Part shown: in pieces, positions 18,149-27,546 of the stretch
How positions within the stretch are numbered: the first letter of the stretch is position 1
How the letters are laid out: each line of letters begins with the position of its first letter
Assembly (NCBI GenBank): GCA_934132895.1
Contig: CAKPAG010000002.1
Span: forward strand, 1 to 64,000
Origin: an uncultured Clostridia bacterium
GTDB taxonomy: Bacteria; Bacillota; Clostridia; TANB77; CAG-465
Direction: 5' to 3'
DNA length: 64,000 nt
Program-made: the position numbers and the translations under genes
The notes under the pieces: generated by a model
What the model was told of the DNA's origin: nothing
What the model saw: the letters and a program-made list of their open reading frames with translations, nothing else
The model's database searches: none

Positions 18149-18753
18149 GTGTTTATATATATAATTTTATTTTTAAATATTCTCTTAAAAATGTAAATAG
18201 CTATAAAAATAATTATAAATATTATTATCGGTAATTTTAAAATATCAATGTATGAACTTACAATCTCCCAATTATCACCTAAAAAATATCCTGCACTAAC
18301 GAATGCTAAAGTCCAAGGTATACTCCCAATTGTAGTATATATAACAAATTTTTTAAAATTTAGTCTAGCAATTCCTATTGGAAGTGAAATAAAAGTTCTA
18401 ATTATTGGTAGACATCTACCAAAAAGAGCAGCTTTCATCCCAAATTTTGAAAACCATTTATCAGACTTTTCAATGTCTTCTTTTTTCATAAAAAAATATT
18501 TACCATACTTTTCTATAAATGGTCTTCCTCCATAATACCCCATCAAATATATTGTAATAGCACAAAATATGCTTCCTAAAAGTCCAGTTATAAAAGCACC
18601 AAAAAAAGAAAAAATATTATTTGCAGCAAGTATTCCTCCTGTTGCTAAAATCACTTCACTTGGTATTATGATTATTACTGCTTCTAATATCATGGCAATA
18701 AACATCCCCAAATAACCAAATGAAGATATTATATTCAAAATATATAAAGACAT
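18133..18753 (-). CDS. DedA-family membrane protein
   Basis: DedA proteins are polytopic membrane proteins; some act as undecaprenyl-phosphate or lipid flippases/transporters and support membrane homeostasis. The 206-residue protein has the family features: amphipathic N-terminal region with ESV-like IIIPSEVIL near 30, GSIFCAITIYLMGYYGG near 62, the FGRCLPIIRTFISLPIG motif (residues about 110-127) with the conserved Arg pair, and FVIYTTIGSIPWTLAFVSAGYFLGDNW near 140. The C-terminal helix is followed by a basic tail. ATG 18753 has AGAGGTG. It converges on the P-ATPase gene and shares a terminator with it. Confidence 0.92.
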   Translation of the reverse strand: MSLYILNIISSFGYLGMFIAMILEAVIIIIPSEVILATGGILAANNIFSFFGAFITGLLGSIFCAITIYLMGYYGGRPFIEKYGKYFFMKKEDIEKSDKWFSKFGMKAALFGRCLPIIRTFISLPIGIARLNFKKFVIYTTIGSIPWTLAFVSAGYFLGDNWEIVSSYIDILKLPIIIFIIIFIAIYIFKRIFKNKIIYINTKGSN

Positions 18754-18813
18754 AATTTCACCTCTATATACTTTAGTTTATGCTAAATAAAAGAAAAAAT
18801 GAAAATATTAATA

Positions 18814-18842
18814 TTTACAATGCTATAACAAAGTGATATAAT
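18814..18842 (+). promoter_or_regulatory. Sigma-A promoter for the PfkB kinase gene
   Basis: TTTACA (18814-18819), 17-bp spacer, TATAAT (18837-18842), about 75 bp before the start codon. Confidence 0.6.
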
Positions 18843-18917
18843 ACTTACGGATTTTTAAGTTAAATATAGTTAAAAATTTAACTATCAAATATGTGAATTA
18901 TTAAAGGAGAGTTTATT

Positions 18918-19967
18918 ATGAAAAAATTAAATGAGAAAAAACAATTTGATTTAATAACCTTAGGTGAAATTTTGCTTAGATTTTCACCTGATCAGAACAA
19001 TCGGTTAGCAAAAGCTTCTGCTCTAAACATACAAGCTGGAGGTGCCGAGCTAAACGTGGCATCAGGTGTATCAATTTTAGGATTAAATACTGCAATAATA
19101 ACCAAACTGCCCAAAAATGATTTAAGTACCTTGATTATTGATAATGTAAGAGCTCTTGGAGTAAGTGATAGTTTGATAATATTTGACTCATCCAAAGATG
19201 CACGAGTTGGCACGTATTATTATGAATATGGAGCTTATCCACGTAAGCCAAATGTAATATATGATAGAAAATCTAGTTCATTTTCTAAAATATGCAATAA
19301 TGATTTTAAGCATATATTAAAAGGAAATAACTTCTCTTCTACAAAAATGTTTCATTTATCTGGTATCACTTTAGCTCTTAGTAAATCTGCTAGAGAAAGT
19401 GCATATGAACTTGTTAAATTTTTTAAAGAATCTGGTGCTTTAATATCATTTGATGTTAATTACAGAGCTAATTTATGGGATGAAGATGAAGCTAGGAAAT
19501 GTATTGAACAAATTCTTCCATATGTTGATATTTTGTTTTGTAGTCAGTTTACTGCCAATCATACATTTAAATATGATGGAGATTTAAAAACAATAATGCA
19601 GCAGTTTTGTAATAAATACAACATAAACATAATGGCTTCAACTAAGAGAATAGTTCATAGTCCTAAATCCCACTCTTTTTCTTCAACAATATATAATTCT
19701 AAAGAGCAATGTTATTATGAAGAACCTCCATACGAAAACATTGATGTAATCGATAGAATTGGTAGCGGTGATGCATATGTGTCTGGTGTACTCTATGGGC
19801 TATTACAATATAACTTAAATTGCAAAAAGGCTCTTGAATTTGGAAATGCTGCAAGTGCACTAAAAAATACTGTTACGGGAGATATCTTATGTACAAATAT
19901 TGATGAAATAATTTCTATCATTAATGACCATTCTAATTTAAGTGGTTTCACTGAAATGAATAGATAA
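18918..19967 (+). CDS. PfkB-family sugar kinase, 2-keto-3-deoxygluconate kinase-like
   Basis: A 349-residue ribokinase-fold enzyme. The N-terminal LGEILLRFSP and QAGGAELNVASGVSILG segments resemble 2-keto-3-deoxygluconate kinases, which phosphorylate KDG in hexuronate breakdown; related fructokinases cannot be excluded. The catalytic motif DRIGSGDAYVSGVLYGLL near 287 holds the base Asp. FDVNYRANLWD near 178 is also typical. Codon 29 is CGG (19002-19004) at a place where KDG kinases usually have Arg, and skipping its C would stop translation at once, so CGG is read as Arg here. No other hexuronate genes lie nearby. Good AAGGAG site before ATG. Confidence 0.85.
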   Translation: MKKLNEKKQFDLITLGEILLRFSPDQNNRLAKASALNIQAGGAELNVASGVSILGLNTAIITKLPKNDLSTLIIDNVRALGVSDSLIIFDSSKDARVGTYYYEYGAYPRKPNVIYDRKSSSFSKICNNDFKHILKGNNFSSTKMFHLSGITLALSKSARESAYELVKFFKESGALISFDVNYRANLWDEDEARKCIEQILPYVDILFCSQFTANHTFKYDGDLKTIMQQFCNKYNINIMASTKRIVHSPKSHSFSSTIYNSKEQCYYEEPPYENIDVIDRIGSGDAYVSGVLYGLLQYNLNCKKALEFGNAASALKNTVTGDILCTNIDEIISIINDHSNLSGFTEMNR

Positions 19968-19978
19968 TCTAAAGATAT

Positions 19979-20012
19979 AAAAAAGTAGTTAGAATTTTAA
20001 CTACTTTTTTTA
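19979..20012. terminator. Bidirectional terminator between the kinase and pyrG
   Basis: AAAAAGTAGTTA and TAACTACTTTTT enclose a short loop, with T-runs on both strands, between convergent genes. Confidence 0.88.
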
Positions 20013-20041
20013 CGTTTATTATATAATAATACTCTTAAGAT

Positions 20042-21685
<1,644 letters not shown>

Positions 21686-21792
21686 TTAATATATTACCTC
21701 TAAAGTATATTATACTAAATATAATTATGCAAGTTTTTTTCGACATTTTTCTGTTAAATTTTCTTTACAAAATTATGTGAGAAATTTATGTA

Positions 21793-21829
21793 AAAAGATA
21801 AAGAGAAAAATAACTTCTCTTTATCTTTT
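21793..21829 (-). terminator. Terminator of the 252-residue protein gene
   Basis: AAAAGATAAAGAGAA and TTCTCTTTATCTTTT form a perfect 15-bp stem just after the stop at 21838. Confidence 0.88.
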
Positions 21830-21837
21830 AGAAAATT

Positions 21838-22596
21838 TTAAATCACAAAATCATTTTTTAAGAAATTGTTTATGAGATTTATTGGAATGTTACCAAGCAA
21901 TATACTTTTAGTAAAAGCTTTATTTGTTTTTTCATTTAATATCCACTTTACAGGAGTAACTTCAAAAACAACATCTTCTCCATTAACATAAGTATTTCCA
22001 TCCGAAAATAGTTCACTTCCATTACAAATAATGTATTCAAAAGGAATTCCATCTTCATAAGAAACTGTATTTTTTCTTATTTTAAGATTTGCTTTTAAAA
22101 AAACGTACTTTCTACCATTATAGTCATATTCATATAACGGTATTACTTTTTCTTCTAAATCGCTATAAAAGTGGTATACTTTTTCAGTTCTTATAAGCTT
22201 ATTTTTATCTAAGCTCGATATAAACTTATCTGCCTTTCCTACAATTCTTTGAGGATAAGTTCCATACTCAAAAGAAGTATATCCATTTTTATTTTTAAAG
22301 TTTGAAGATAAATCTTTTATATCATCAAAACATACCATTGGTTTTACGCCATAAGCTTGCCCTAAGCAGTATTCTTTAGAAATATATCCCTTGTAGTTTA
22401 CAACGTTATATCTTCCAAAAAGATCTTTAGTAAGCAGAGGATTATCTAAAAAATATGAGCCAAAAGCCAGCCTAACTGTCCTTTTATTAGAAAAGTCATA
22501 ATAAGGCTTTACTCCACATGCTATCGCAAAGTCGCTCAAAAAGGAAGCCGTTCCAATTCCCATAAAGTTTTCTTCTGTTAAAATCTCAAAGTTCAT
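21838..22596 (-). CDS. Conserved hypothetical protein (DUF6273-like features)
   Basis: A 252-residue soluble protein of unknown function. The FEYGTYPQRIVGK segment near 107 and the later VTPVKWILNEKTNKAF recall the YPQ...I-W-VL pattern of DUF6273-type proteins, which are common in gut Firmicutes, but I cannot confirm this. No signal peptide or membrane helix is visible. AAGGAGAA lies just before ATG 22596. It is a single-gene unit with a strong terminator, upstream of pyrG on the same strand. Confidence 0.6.
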   Translation of the reverse strand: MNFEILTEENFMGIGTASFLSDFAIACGVKPYYDFSNKRTVRLAFGSYFLDNPLLTKDLFGRYNVVNYKGYISKEYCLGQAYGVKPMVCFDDIKDLSSNFKNKNGYTSFEYGTYPQRIVGKADKFISSLDKNKLIRTEKVYHFYSDLEEKVIPLYEYDYNGRKYVFLKANLKIRKNTVSYEDGIPFEYIICNGSELFSDGNTYVNGEDVVFEVTPVKWILNEKTNKAFTKSILLGNIPINLINNFLKNDFVI

Positions 22597-22744
22597 TTTT
22601 TTCTCCTTTCTTGTATTAACAATAAGTTACTTATGATATACAATCATATATCATATAAAAATTTAAAGTAATATTATTATATCACTTTTTAAATTTATGT
22701 CAAGTTTTGAGACAAAAAGATAGAAAAATGTGTAAAAAAATACA

Positions 22745-22765
22745 AAGAGTGACATCATCACTCTT
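22745..22765 (-). terminator. Terminator of mnmA
   Basis: AAGAGTGA (22745-22752) and TCACTCTT (22758-22765), followed on the minus strand by a T-run. Confidence 0.85.
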
Positions 22766-22797
22766 CATATTTTTATATATGAGATTATATATTTATG

Positions 22798-23869
22798 CTA
22801 TATAATTTTACCACCACCAATAACTATATCTCCATCATAGAAAACTACTGACTGACCTTTCGTTATTGCTCTTTGCTTTTCTTTAAATGTAACTTTTACT
22901 TTTCCATTAACTAAAGGTTCTAATATAGCCTCTGCCTCTTTAGCTGCATATCTTATCTTAGCAGTTACTTGAATAGGTTCAGTAAGTTCATCAATTGCAA
23001 GGAAATTAACTTCGTCCGCTATTAGAGTATCAGAAAATATTTCATATTCTTCTCCTACAATTACTTCATTATTTTCTTTATCTAGTTTAGTTACATATAA
23101 CGGCTCTTTATATGCTATTCCTAATCCTCTTCTTTGACCAATAGTATATTTTATCAAGCCATTATGATTTCCAAGTTTAGTTCCATCTTTTAAAACAATA
23201 TTACCAGATTTTAGCTTTAATTTTCCATAATTTGTTAAGAATCTAACATAGTCATTATCTGGAATAAAGCAGATATCTTCGCTATCTTTTTTACTTGCTA
23301 CATCTAGATTATATTCTCTTGCTATTTTTCTTATTTGTTCTTTATCTTCATATTTTGAAAGTGGAAACAGTACATGTGGTAATATTTCTTTGTCAATACT
23401 ATATAACACATAACTTTGGTCCTTTTTTATAGAATCAGATTTTTTTAAAACCATTCTTCCATATTTATCACTATATTCTACTTTAGCATAATGCCCGAGT
23501 AGCAATATAGTCACACTCAAGCTCTTTAGCCTTTTCATACATCTTTTTAAATTTTAAGTATTTATTACATTCTATACAAGGATTAGGTGTTTTAGCATTT
23601 TTATATTCATTTATGAAGTTATTTACTACATGTTCATTAAAGTCAGTTGTAAAATTTACAGTATAATGAGCTATACCTAATTTATCACAAACCCTTTTTG
23701 CATCATATGCAGCGTCAGCTCCGCAACAACTAGATTCGTCTTCACCATCCCAAAGCTTCATAGTTACGCCTATTACTTCATAACCTTCGTTTTGCAAAAG
23801 TATAGCAGAAACACTACTATCTACTCCACCACTCATTCCAAGTAAAACTCTGTTCTTCTTATTATTCAT
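22798..23869 (-). CDS. mnmA: tRNA-uridine 2-sulfurtransferase MnmA, one CGG +1 site
   Basis: MnmA thiolates uridine 34 of tRNA-Lys, -Glu and -Gln, taking sulfur from a cysteine desulfurase. The first part has the PP-loop LLGMSGGVDSSVSA (residues 9-22), the catalytic TPNPCIECN near 97 and KFKKMYEKAKELECDYIAT. The zero frame then ends ATRALC. Skipping C23497 gives DYIATGHYAKVEY, the highly conserved family sequence, then the second catalytic Cys in SEDICFIPD, IGQRRGLGIA and the C-terminal beta domain. After the skip the gene has 357 codons, the normal size. ATG 23869 has a fairly distant AGGAA site. The nearby nifS-type gene may supply its sulfur. Confidence 0.92.
23495..23497 (-). other. mnmA: CGG +1 recoding site in mnmA
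   Basis: The zero frame reads GCT ACT CGG GCA TTA TGC TAA. Without C23497 it reads GCT ACT GGG CAT TAT GCT AAA, giving the conserved ATGHYAK. The inserted C does not extend a run of the same base on the coding strand. Confidence 0.82.
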
Positions 23870-24051
23870 TTATTTCATCATTCCTTTATATACTTATTTA
23901 TGTTATCTCTACATAAATATTATATAATATTTCAAGAAAATTTTCAATAGTACTTTATAGCAATTAATCAAACGTACTAGCTACTTTAATATTTTCTTTT
24001 TTTACTCTTTGATTTATCTTGTATATATGATAAAATATCTATGGTGATTAT

Positions 24052-24630
24052 ATGATAAAAATTATAGCGTTTGATCTTGTTGGAGTACTTGTAAAAGAAA
24101 CCAATATAACACTAGAAGAAGATCTAACTAAAATAGAAAGATTGTTTGGGCCTAACAAATCAGATTCTGAATTCATTAAGCAAGTAAAACACATATTTCC
24201 AGCAAAAAACGAAAAAAGTATAGTTTTTGACGCAAAAGAAATTATTAATAAGCTTTATGAGCCCAAAATAACTTTAAACTCTCTTACTCATTTAAAGAAA
24301 AAACTTAATAATATTTCCTTTGTAATTGCAACAAATCATGTTTCTTTTATTAAAGATTATATTCTAAAAACATTTGGTAGTAATGTATTTTCAAGCATTT
24401 ACATATCTGCTTTGATGAATGAAGTTAAACCAGAAACTAAATTTTACCAAAAGCTTTTAGAAAAATTAAATATTAAACCCACAGAGCTTCTTTTTTTAGA
24501 TGACAATATCTCTAATATCAATGGTGCTACTGCACTAGGTATAAAAACTATCCATATTTCCAAAGAAGATAATACTATTTCTAAGATAGAAGAGTATTTT
24601 AACATGTACAGTGAAAGCAACCAATTATAA
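24052..24630 (+). CDS. HAD-superfamily hydrolase with atypical motif I
   Basis: A 192-residue HAD subfamily IA-like protein. Motif I is FDLVGVLV with the nucleophile Asp8, but the second aspartate of the usual DxD is Val10; motif II is VIATNHVS near 92, the motif III lysine is in EVKPETKFYQ near 123, and motif IV is LLFLDDNISNING near 145. The missing acid/base Asp occurs in some HAD-IA branches (FDLGGVL proteins), so activity cannot be ruled out; substrate unknown. It converges on the nifU-like gene. The ATG follows GGTGATT, a weak ribosome site. Confidence 0.8.
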   Translation: MIKIIAFDLVGVLVKETNITLEEDLTKIERLFGPNKSDSEFIKQVKHIFPAKNEKSIVFDAKEIINKLYEPKITLNSLTHLKKKLNNISFVIATNHVSFIKDYILKTFGSNVFSSIYISALMNEVKPETKFYQKLLEKLNIKPTELLFLDDNISNINGATALGIKTIHISKEDNTISKIEEYFNMYSESNQL

Positions 24631-24642
24631 AATTAGTTGCTT
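24615..24642. terminator. Possible bidirectional terminator between HAD gene and nifU-like gene
   Basis: AAGCAAC (24615-24621) and GTTGCTT (24636-24642) with additional pairing in between; the hairpin overlaps the HAD stop codon and has no long T-run. Confidence 0.45.
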
Positions 24643-24662
24643 GAAATCTTTTCATAACTTAA

Positions 24663-25100
24663 TTAATGACAATGTATACAGCCACTTTCTTCTTTTAAGC
24701 CGCATTTTTTCCTTGCTTCTTCTTTTGTCATTCCATTTTTTATATAATAATCAGCTATTGCTTCTCTTATTGCTTCTTCTGCTAAAACAGAGCAATGTAG
24801 TTTAACTGGTGGTAAGCCATCTAAACTATCTACTACTTCTTTATTTGTAAGCTTTAAAGCATCCTCTACTTTTTTACCTTTTATAATTTCAGTTGAAACA
24901 GAACTAGTAGCAATGGCAGCTCCACATCCAAATGTTTTAAATTTGACATCCTTTATTATATCGTCTTCAATTTTTAAATATATTTTCATTATATCTCCGC
25001 AAACAGGATTACCTACTTCTCCTACGCCATTTGCATCTGGTATTTTACCGACATTACGTGGATTTGTATAATGATCTATTACTTTTCTTGTATATTGCAT
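24663..25100 (-). CDS. nifU: NifU/IscU-type Fe-S cluster scaffold
   Basis: A 145-residue scaffold on which Fe-S clusters are built with sulfur from the upstream desulfurase. It begins YTRKVIDHYTNPRNVG and has the three ligand cysteines in GNPVCGD (34), FKTFGCGAAIA (about 60) and VKLHCSVLAEEAI (about 105). The Asp following the first Cys is kept. A C-terminal extension with CGLKEESGCIHCH adds three more cysteines, as in several clostridial homologues, and lacks the second domain of true NifU. AGGGGGA before ATG. It follows nifS by 18 bp and is its operon partner. Confidence 0.93.
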   Translation of the reverse strand: MQYTRKVIDHYTNPRNVGKIPDANGVGEVGNPVCGDIMKIYLKIEDDIIKDVKFKTFGCGAAIATSSVSTEIIKGKKVEDALKLTNKEVVDSLDGLPPVKLHCSVLAEEAIREAIADYYIKNGMTKEEARKKCGLKEESGCIHCH

Positions 25101-25118
25101 TTTTTATTCCCCCTATAT

Positions 25119-26312
25119 TTATATTTCTTCTAATTTATATCTTCCCTCTTCAAAATCTTCATAAAGAGGTGACATGTTTCTAAGCCTTGTTATTATTTCT
25201 ACTAAATTATCTATTAAATAGTCTACATCTTCCTTTGTATTATCAATGCCAAATGATATTCTAAGTGAACCGTGTGCTATTTCATGAGGAAGACCTATTG
25301 CTAGTAATACATGTGATGGATCAAGTGAACCTGATGTACATGCACTACCAGAAGATGCACATATTCCCTTTAAATCTAAATTTAAAAGAAGTGACTCTCC
25401 TTCGATAAATCTAAAAGATATATTTGCATTTCCAGAAAGTCTATTTTCTCTATCTCCATTTAATCTTACATATTTTATTTTTTCCTCAATACTTTTAATA
25501 TAATAGTCTCTTAATTCTTTTAAATGGTTAGCATTCTTTTCTAAATTTTTAGTTGCTATTTCAATAGCTTTTCCTATTCCAACAATTCCTGCAACATTTT
25601 CAGTTCCTGCTCTTTTATTTCTTTCTTGATGTCCACCTTCAATCAATTTTTCAAATTTTACTTTATTACTAACGTACAAAGCTCCAACTCCCTTAGGCCC
25701 ATGGAATTTGTGAGCAGACATTGAAAGTGCATCAATACCTAAATCTTTTACATCAATTGCTACATTTCCTACTGCTTGTACCGCATCAGTATGAAATATT
25801 ACTCCATGTTCTTTAGCAATTTTAGCTATTTCTTTGATAGGTTCAATAGTTCCAATTTCATTATTTGCAAACATTATTGATATAATAGTAGTAGTATCTT
25901 TTATACTATTTTTTAATTCTTCTAAATCAATAATACCATTTTTATCTACACCTATGTATGTTACTTCAAAGCCTTCTTTTTCTAGCTTTTTACATGTATT
26001 TAAAACTGCAGGATGTTCAATTTTAGAAGTAATTATATGGTTTCCTTTGTTTTTATATGCATAAGCAATTCCTCTTATTGCAGTATTATCAGCTTCACTT
26101 CCAGATGCTGTAAAATATATCTCTTTTTCATTTGCATTAATAGCATTCGCTACTTTTTTTCTAGAATCTTCAACTGCTTTTTTAGCATCTCTTCCAATAC
26201 TATATATGGCGGATGCATTACCATAGTTATCCTTTAAGTATGGTAACATTTCATCTAATACTTCTTTAGACAAACTAGTTGTAGCCGCATTATCAAAATA
26301 CTTTATATCCAA
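25119..26312 (-). CDS. nifS: Cysteine desulfurase NifS/IscS
   Basis: A PLP enzyme that removes sulfur from cysteine for Fe-S assembly and tRNA thiolation. It opens KYFDNAATTSLS, carries the PLP lysine in SAHKFHGPKGVGALYV near 206 and the persulfide Cys in SSGSACTSGS near 328, and ends with the conserved RISFGIDNTKED. The 397-residue length fits. The start is TTG at 26312 with AAAGGAGA ahead; no ATG is near. It has its own consensus promoter and lies downstream of a DtxR-box-like site, followed by nifU. Confidence 0.96.
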   Translation of the reverse strand: MDIKYFDNAATTSLSKEVLDEMLPYLKDNYGNASAIYSIGRDAKKAVEDSRKKVANAINANEKEIYFTASGSEADNTAIRGIAYAYKNKGNHIITSKIEHPAVLNTCKKLEKEGFEVTYIGVDKNGIIDLEELKNSIKDTTTIISIMFANNEIGTIEPIKEIAKIAKEHGVIFHTDAVQAVGNVAIDVKDLGIDALSMSAHKFHGPKGVGALYVSNKVKFEKLIEGGHQERNKRAGTENVAGIVGIGKAIEIATKNLEKNANHLKELRDYYIKSIEEKIKYVRLNGDRENRLSGNANISFRFIEGESLLLNLDLKGICASSGSACTSGSLDPSHVLLAIGLPHEIAHGSLRISFGIDNTKEDVDYLIDNLVEIITRLRNMSPLYEDFEEGRYKLEEI

Positions 26313-26330
26313 TTTAAAAATCTCCTTTCA

Positions 26331-26351
26331 AATGTTAGCCTAAACTAACTT
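26331..26351 (-). promoter_or_regulatory. DtxR-box-like operator in the nifS leader
   Basis: GTTAGCCTAAACTAAC sits just before the ribosome site of nifS. Aligned to the DtxR/IdeR consensus (TTAGGTTAGCCTAACCTAA) about 15 of 19 positions agree, including the central GTTAGCCTAA. The neighbouring gene encodes a DtxR-family regulator. The site lies downstream of the predicted start of transcription, so binding could act as a roadblock. Confidence 0.6.
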
Positions 26352-26364
26352 AAAATCAAAAATA

Positions 26365-26398
26365 TATGAGATTTAATCTAAAAATCTCATATATTATA
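26365..26398 (-). other. Hairpin at the 5' end of the nifSU transcript
   Basis: ATATATGAGATTT and AAATCTCATATAT form a 13-bp stem that covers the predicted 5' end of the nifSU mRNA and is followed by TTTTGATTTT. It could protect the 5' end or terminate read-through from the upstream DtxR-family gene. Confidence 0.55.
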
Positions 26399-26424
26399 AT
26401 ATCACTTCAAAAAATGTTTGTCAA
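26396..26424 (-). promoter_or_regulatory. Sigma-A promoter of nifSU
   Basis: Perfect TTGACA (26419-26424), 17-bp spacer, TATTAT (26396-26401) directly after the stop codon of the DtxR-family gene. Confidence 0.75.
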
Positions 26425-26426
26425 GA

Positions 26427-26903
26427 CTAACTTTTTAATTTTACATTTTTTCCATATAAATTTTTTCTAAACTTTCTATTCATGCACTTTTTACATTTTT
26501 CAGAAGTTGGATTATAATTACATACAAATTCTTCTACATCTATAATGCTTTGAATATAGTTTTCCAGCTTCTTTATGCTATCTTCTGACATAGCATACTT
26601 CATCATTTTTGCCTCTTTTTCAGCCATTTGTTCTTCAACATTCAAAACTTTAATTAAGAATGCTTTTAAAGTGTCATGTTTTTTCACAAGTTCTTTTGCC
26701 TCTTCTTCCCCTCTCTTAGTTAGACGAATGTCTTTATATGCCTCATATTCAATAAGGTTCTCTTCTTTTAATATTTTAAGAGCACGGTTTACACTAGGTT
26801 TTTTATATCCAAGTTCATCAGCAATATCTGTTACCCTTGCCTCGCCATTTCTTTTTATTAATATATATATTGTTTTTAAATACTCTTCTAGTGAAGCTGT
26901 CAT
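26427..26903 (-). CDS. DtxR/MntR-family metal-dependent regulator
   Basis: A 158-residue repressor of the DtxR/MntR/SirR family, which binds DNA when charged with Fe2+ or Mn2+. The winged helix (LEEYLKTIYILIKRNGEARVT then DIADELGYKKPSVNRALKIL) is followed by a dimerisation region with metal-site residues (HDTLKAFLIKVLNVEEQMAEKEAKMM). The C-terminal part has four cysteines (CNYNPTSEKCKKCMNRK, plus none further), which is not typical of MntR and could sense iron-sulfur or zinc. GGTGAG before ATG. It sits immediately upstream of nifSU on the same strand, and a DtxR-box-like sequence in the nifS leader suggests it controls Fe-S assembly. Confidence 0.88.
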   Translation of the reverse strand: MTASLEEYLKTIYILIKRNGEARVTDIADELGYKKPSVNRALKILKEENLIEYEAYKDIRLTKRGEEEAKELVKKHDTLKAFLIKVLNVEEQMAEKEAKMMKYAMSEDSIKKLENYIQSIIDVEEFVCNYNPTSEKCKKCMNRKFRKNLYGKNVKLKS

Positions 26904-26970
26904 TTTTTCTCACCTACTTATGTAAATATATTAGCACAAATGTAGTAAATTGTCAAATTGAAGAAAAATT

Positions 26971-27000
26971 AAAGAAGAGACGATTTAATGTCTCTTCTTT
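26971..27000 (-). terminator. Terminator of the 127-residue membrane protein gene
   Basis: AAAGAAGAGA (26971-26980) and TCTCTTCTTT (26991-27000), with a T-rich minus-strand tail; it overlaps the stop codon. Confidence 0.85.
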
Positions 27001-27382
27001 AATTAATAATTAGTGTTAATACATTTACTACACACAAAATGCCAAAAAATCCAGAGTATAAAAAATACTTTTTCCTTAATTTATGAATGGAACACATAGT
27101 AGAAAAATTATATTGCATAATTTCCATATATAAAAATAAAGATGACAAACCACTCAATAGGCTAATAAACATATCAAAGTTTTGATTATTTACTGTTATT
27201 GCATATATTATTGCTAATATTAAATTTAAAAATATTGCAACAGTGCACAAAATATATGACAAACTATAAATTTTTTCATTGCATTTTTTCATAAAATGCA
27301 AGACTTCAATTATTAAATGAAATATTGCCAAAATTAAAATCAATATTTCAAATGCATATAAAATTTTAAACAAAAAAATCAC
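26999..27382 (-). CDS. Four-span membrane protein of unknown function
   Basis: A 127-residue hydrophobic protein with predicted helices at about residues 3-26, 40-63, 69-86 and 107-126, joined by short basic loops. It has no recognisable family motif. AGGAGTG lies before the ATG. It is a single gene between the DtxR-family gene and spoVB. Confidence 0.6.
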   Translation of the reverse strand: MIFLFKILYAFEILILILAIFHLIIEVLHFMKKCNEKIYSLSYILCTVAIFLNLILAIIYAITVNNQNFDMFISLLSGLSSLFLYMEIMQYNFSTMCSIHKLRKKYFLYSGFFGILCVVNVLTLIIN

Positions 27383-27546
27383 TCCTCTAACTTAAAATTA
27401 TTTAAATTATATTTTTTAGATATATGGTATATTATATCACACCCAGAGCCACATTTCAATACATTATTATATGTCAGTTGCCTTCTCATATTTATTAATA
27501 TATTTTCATATACATATTTTAACAAAAGGTGATATGGTGATATATT

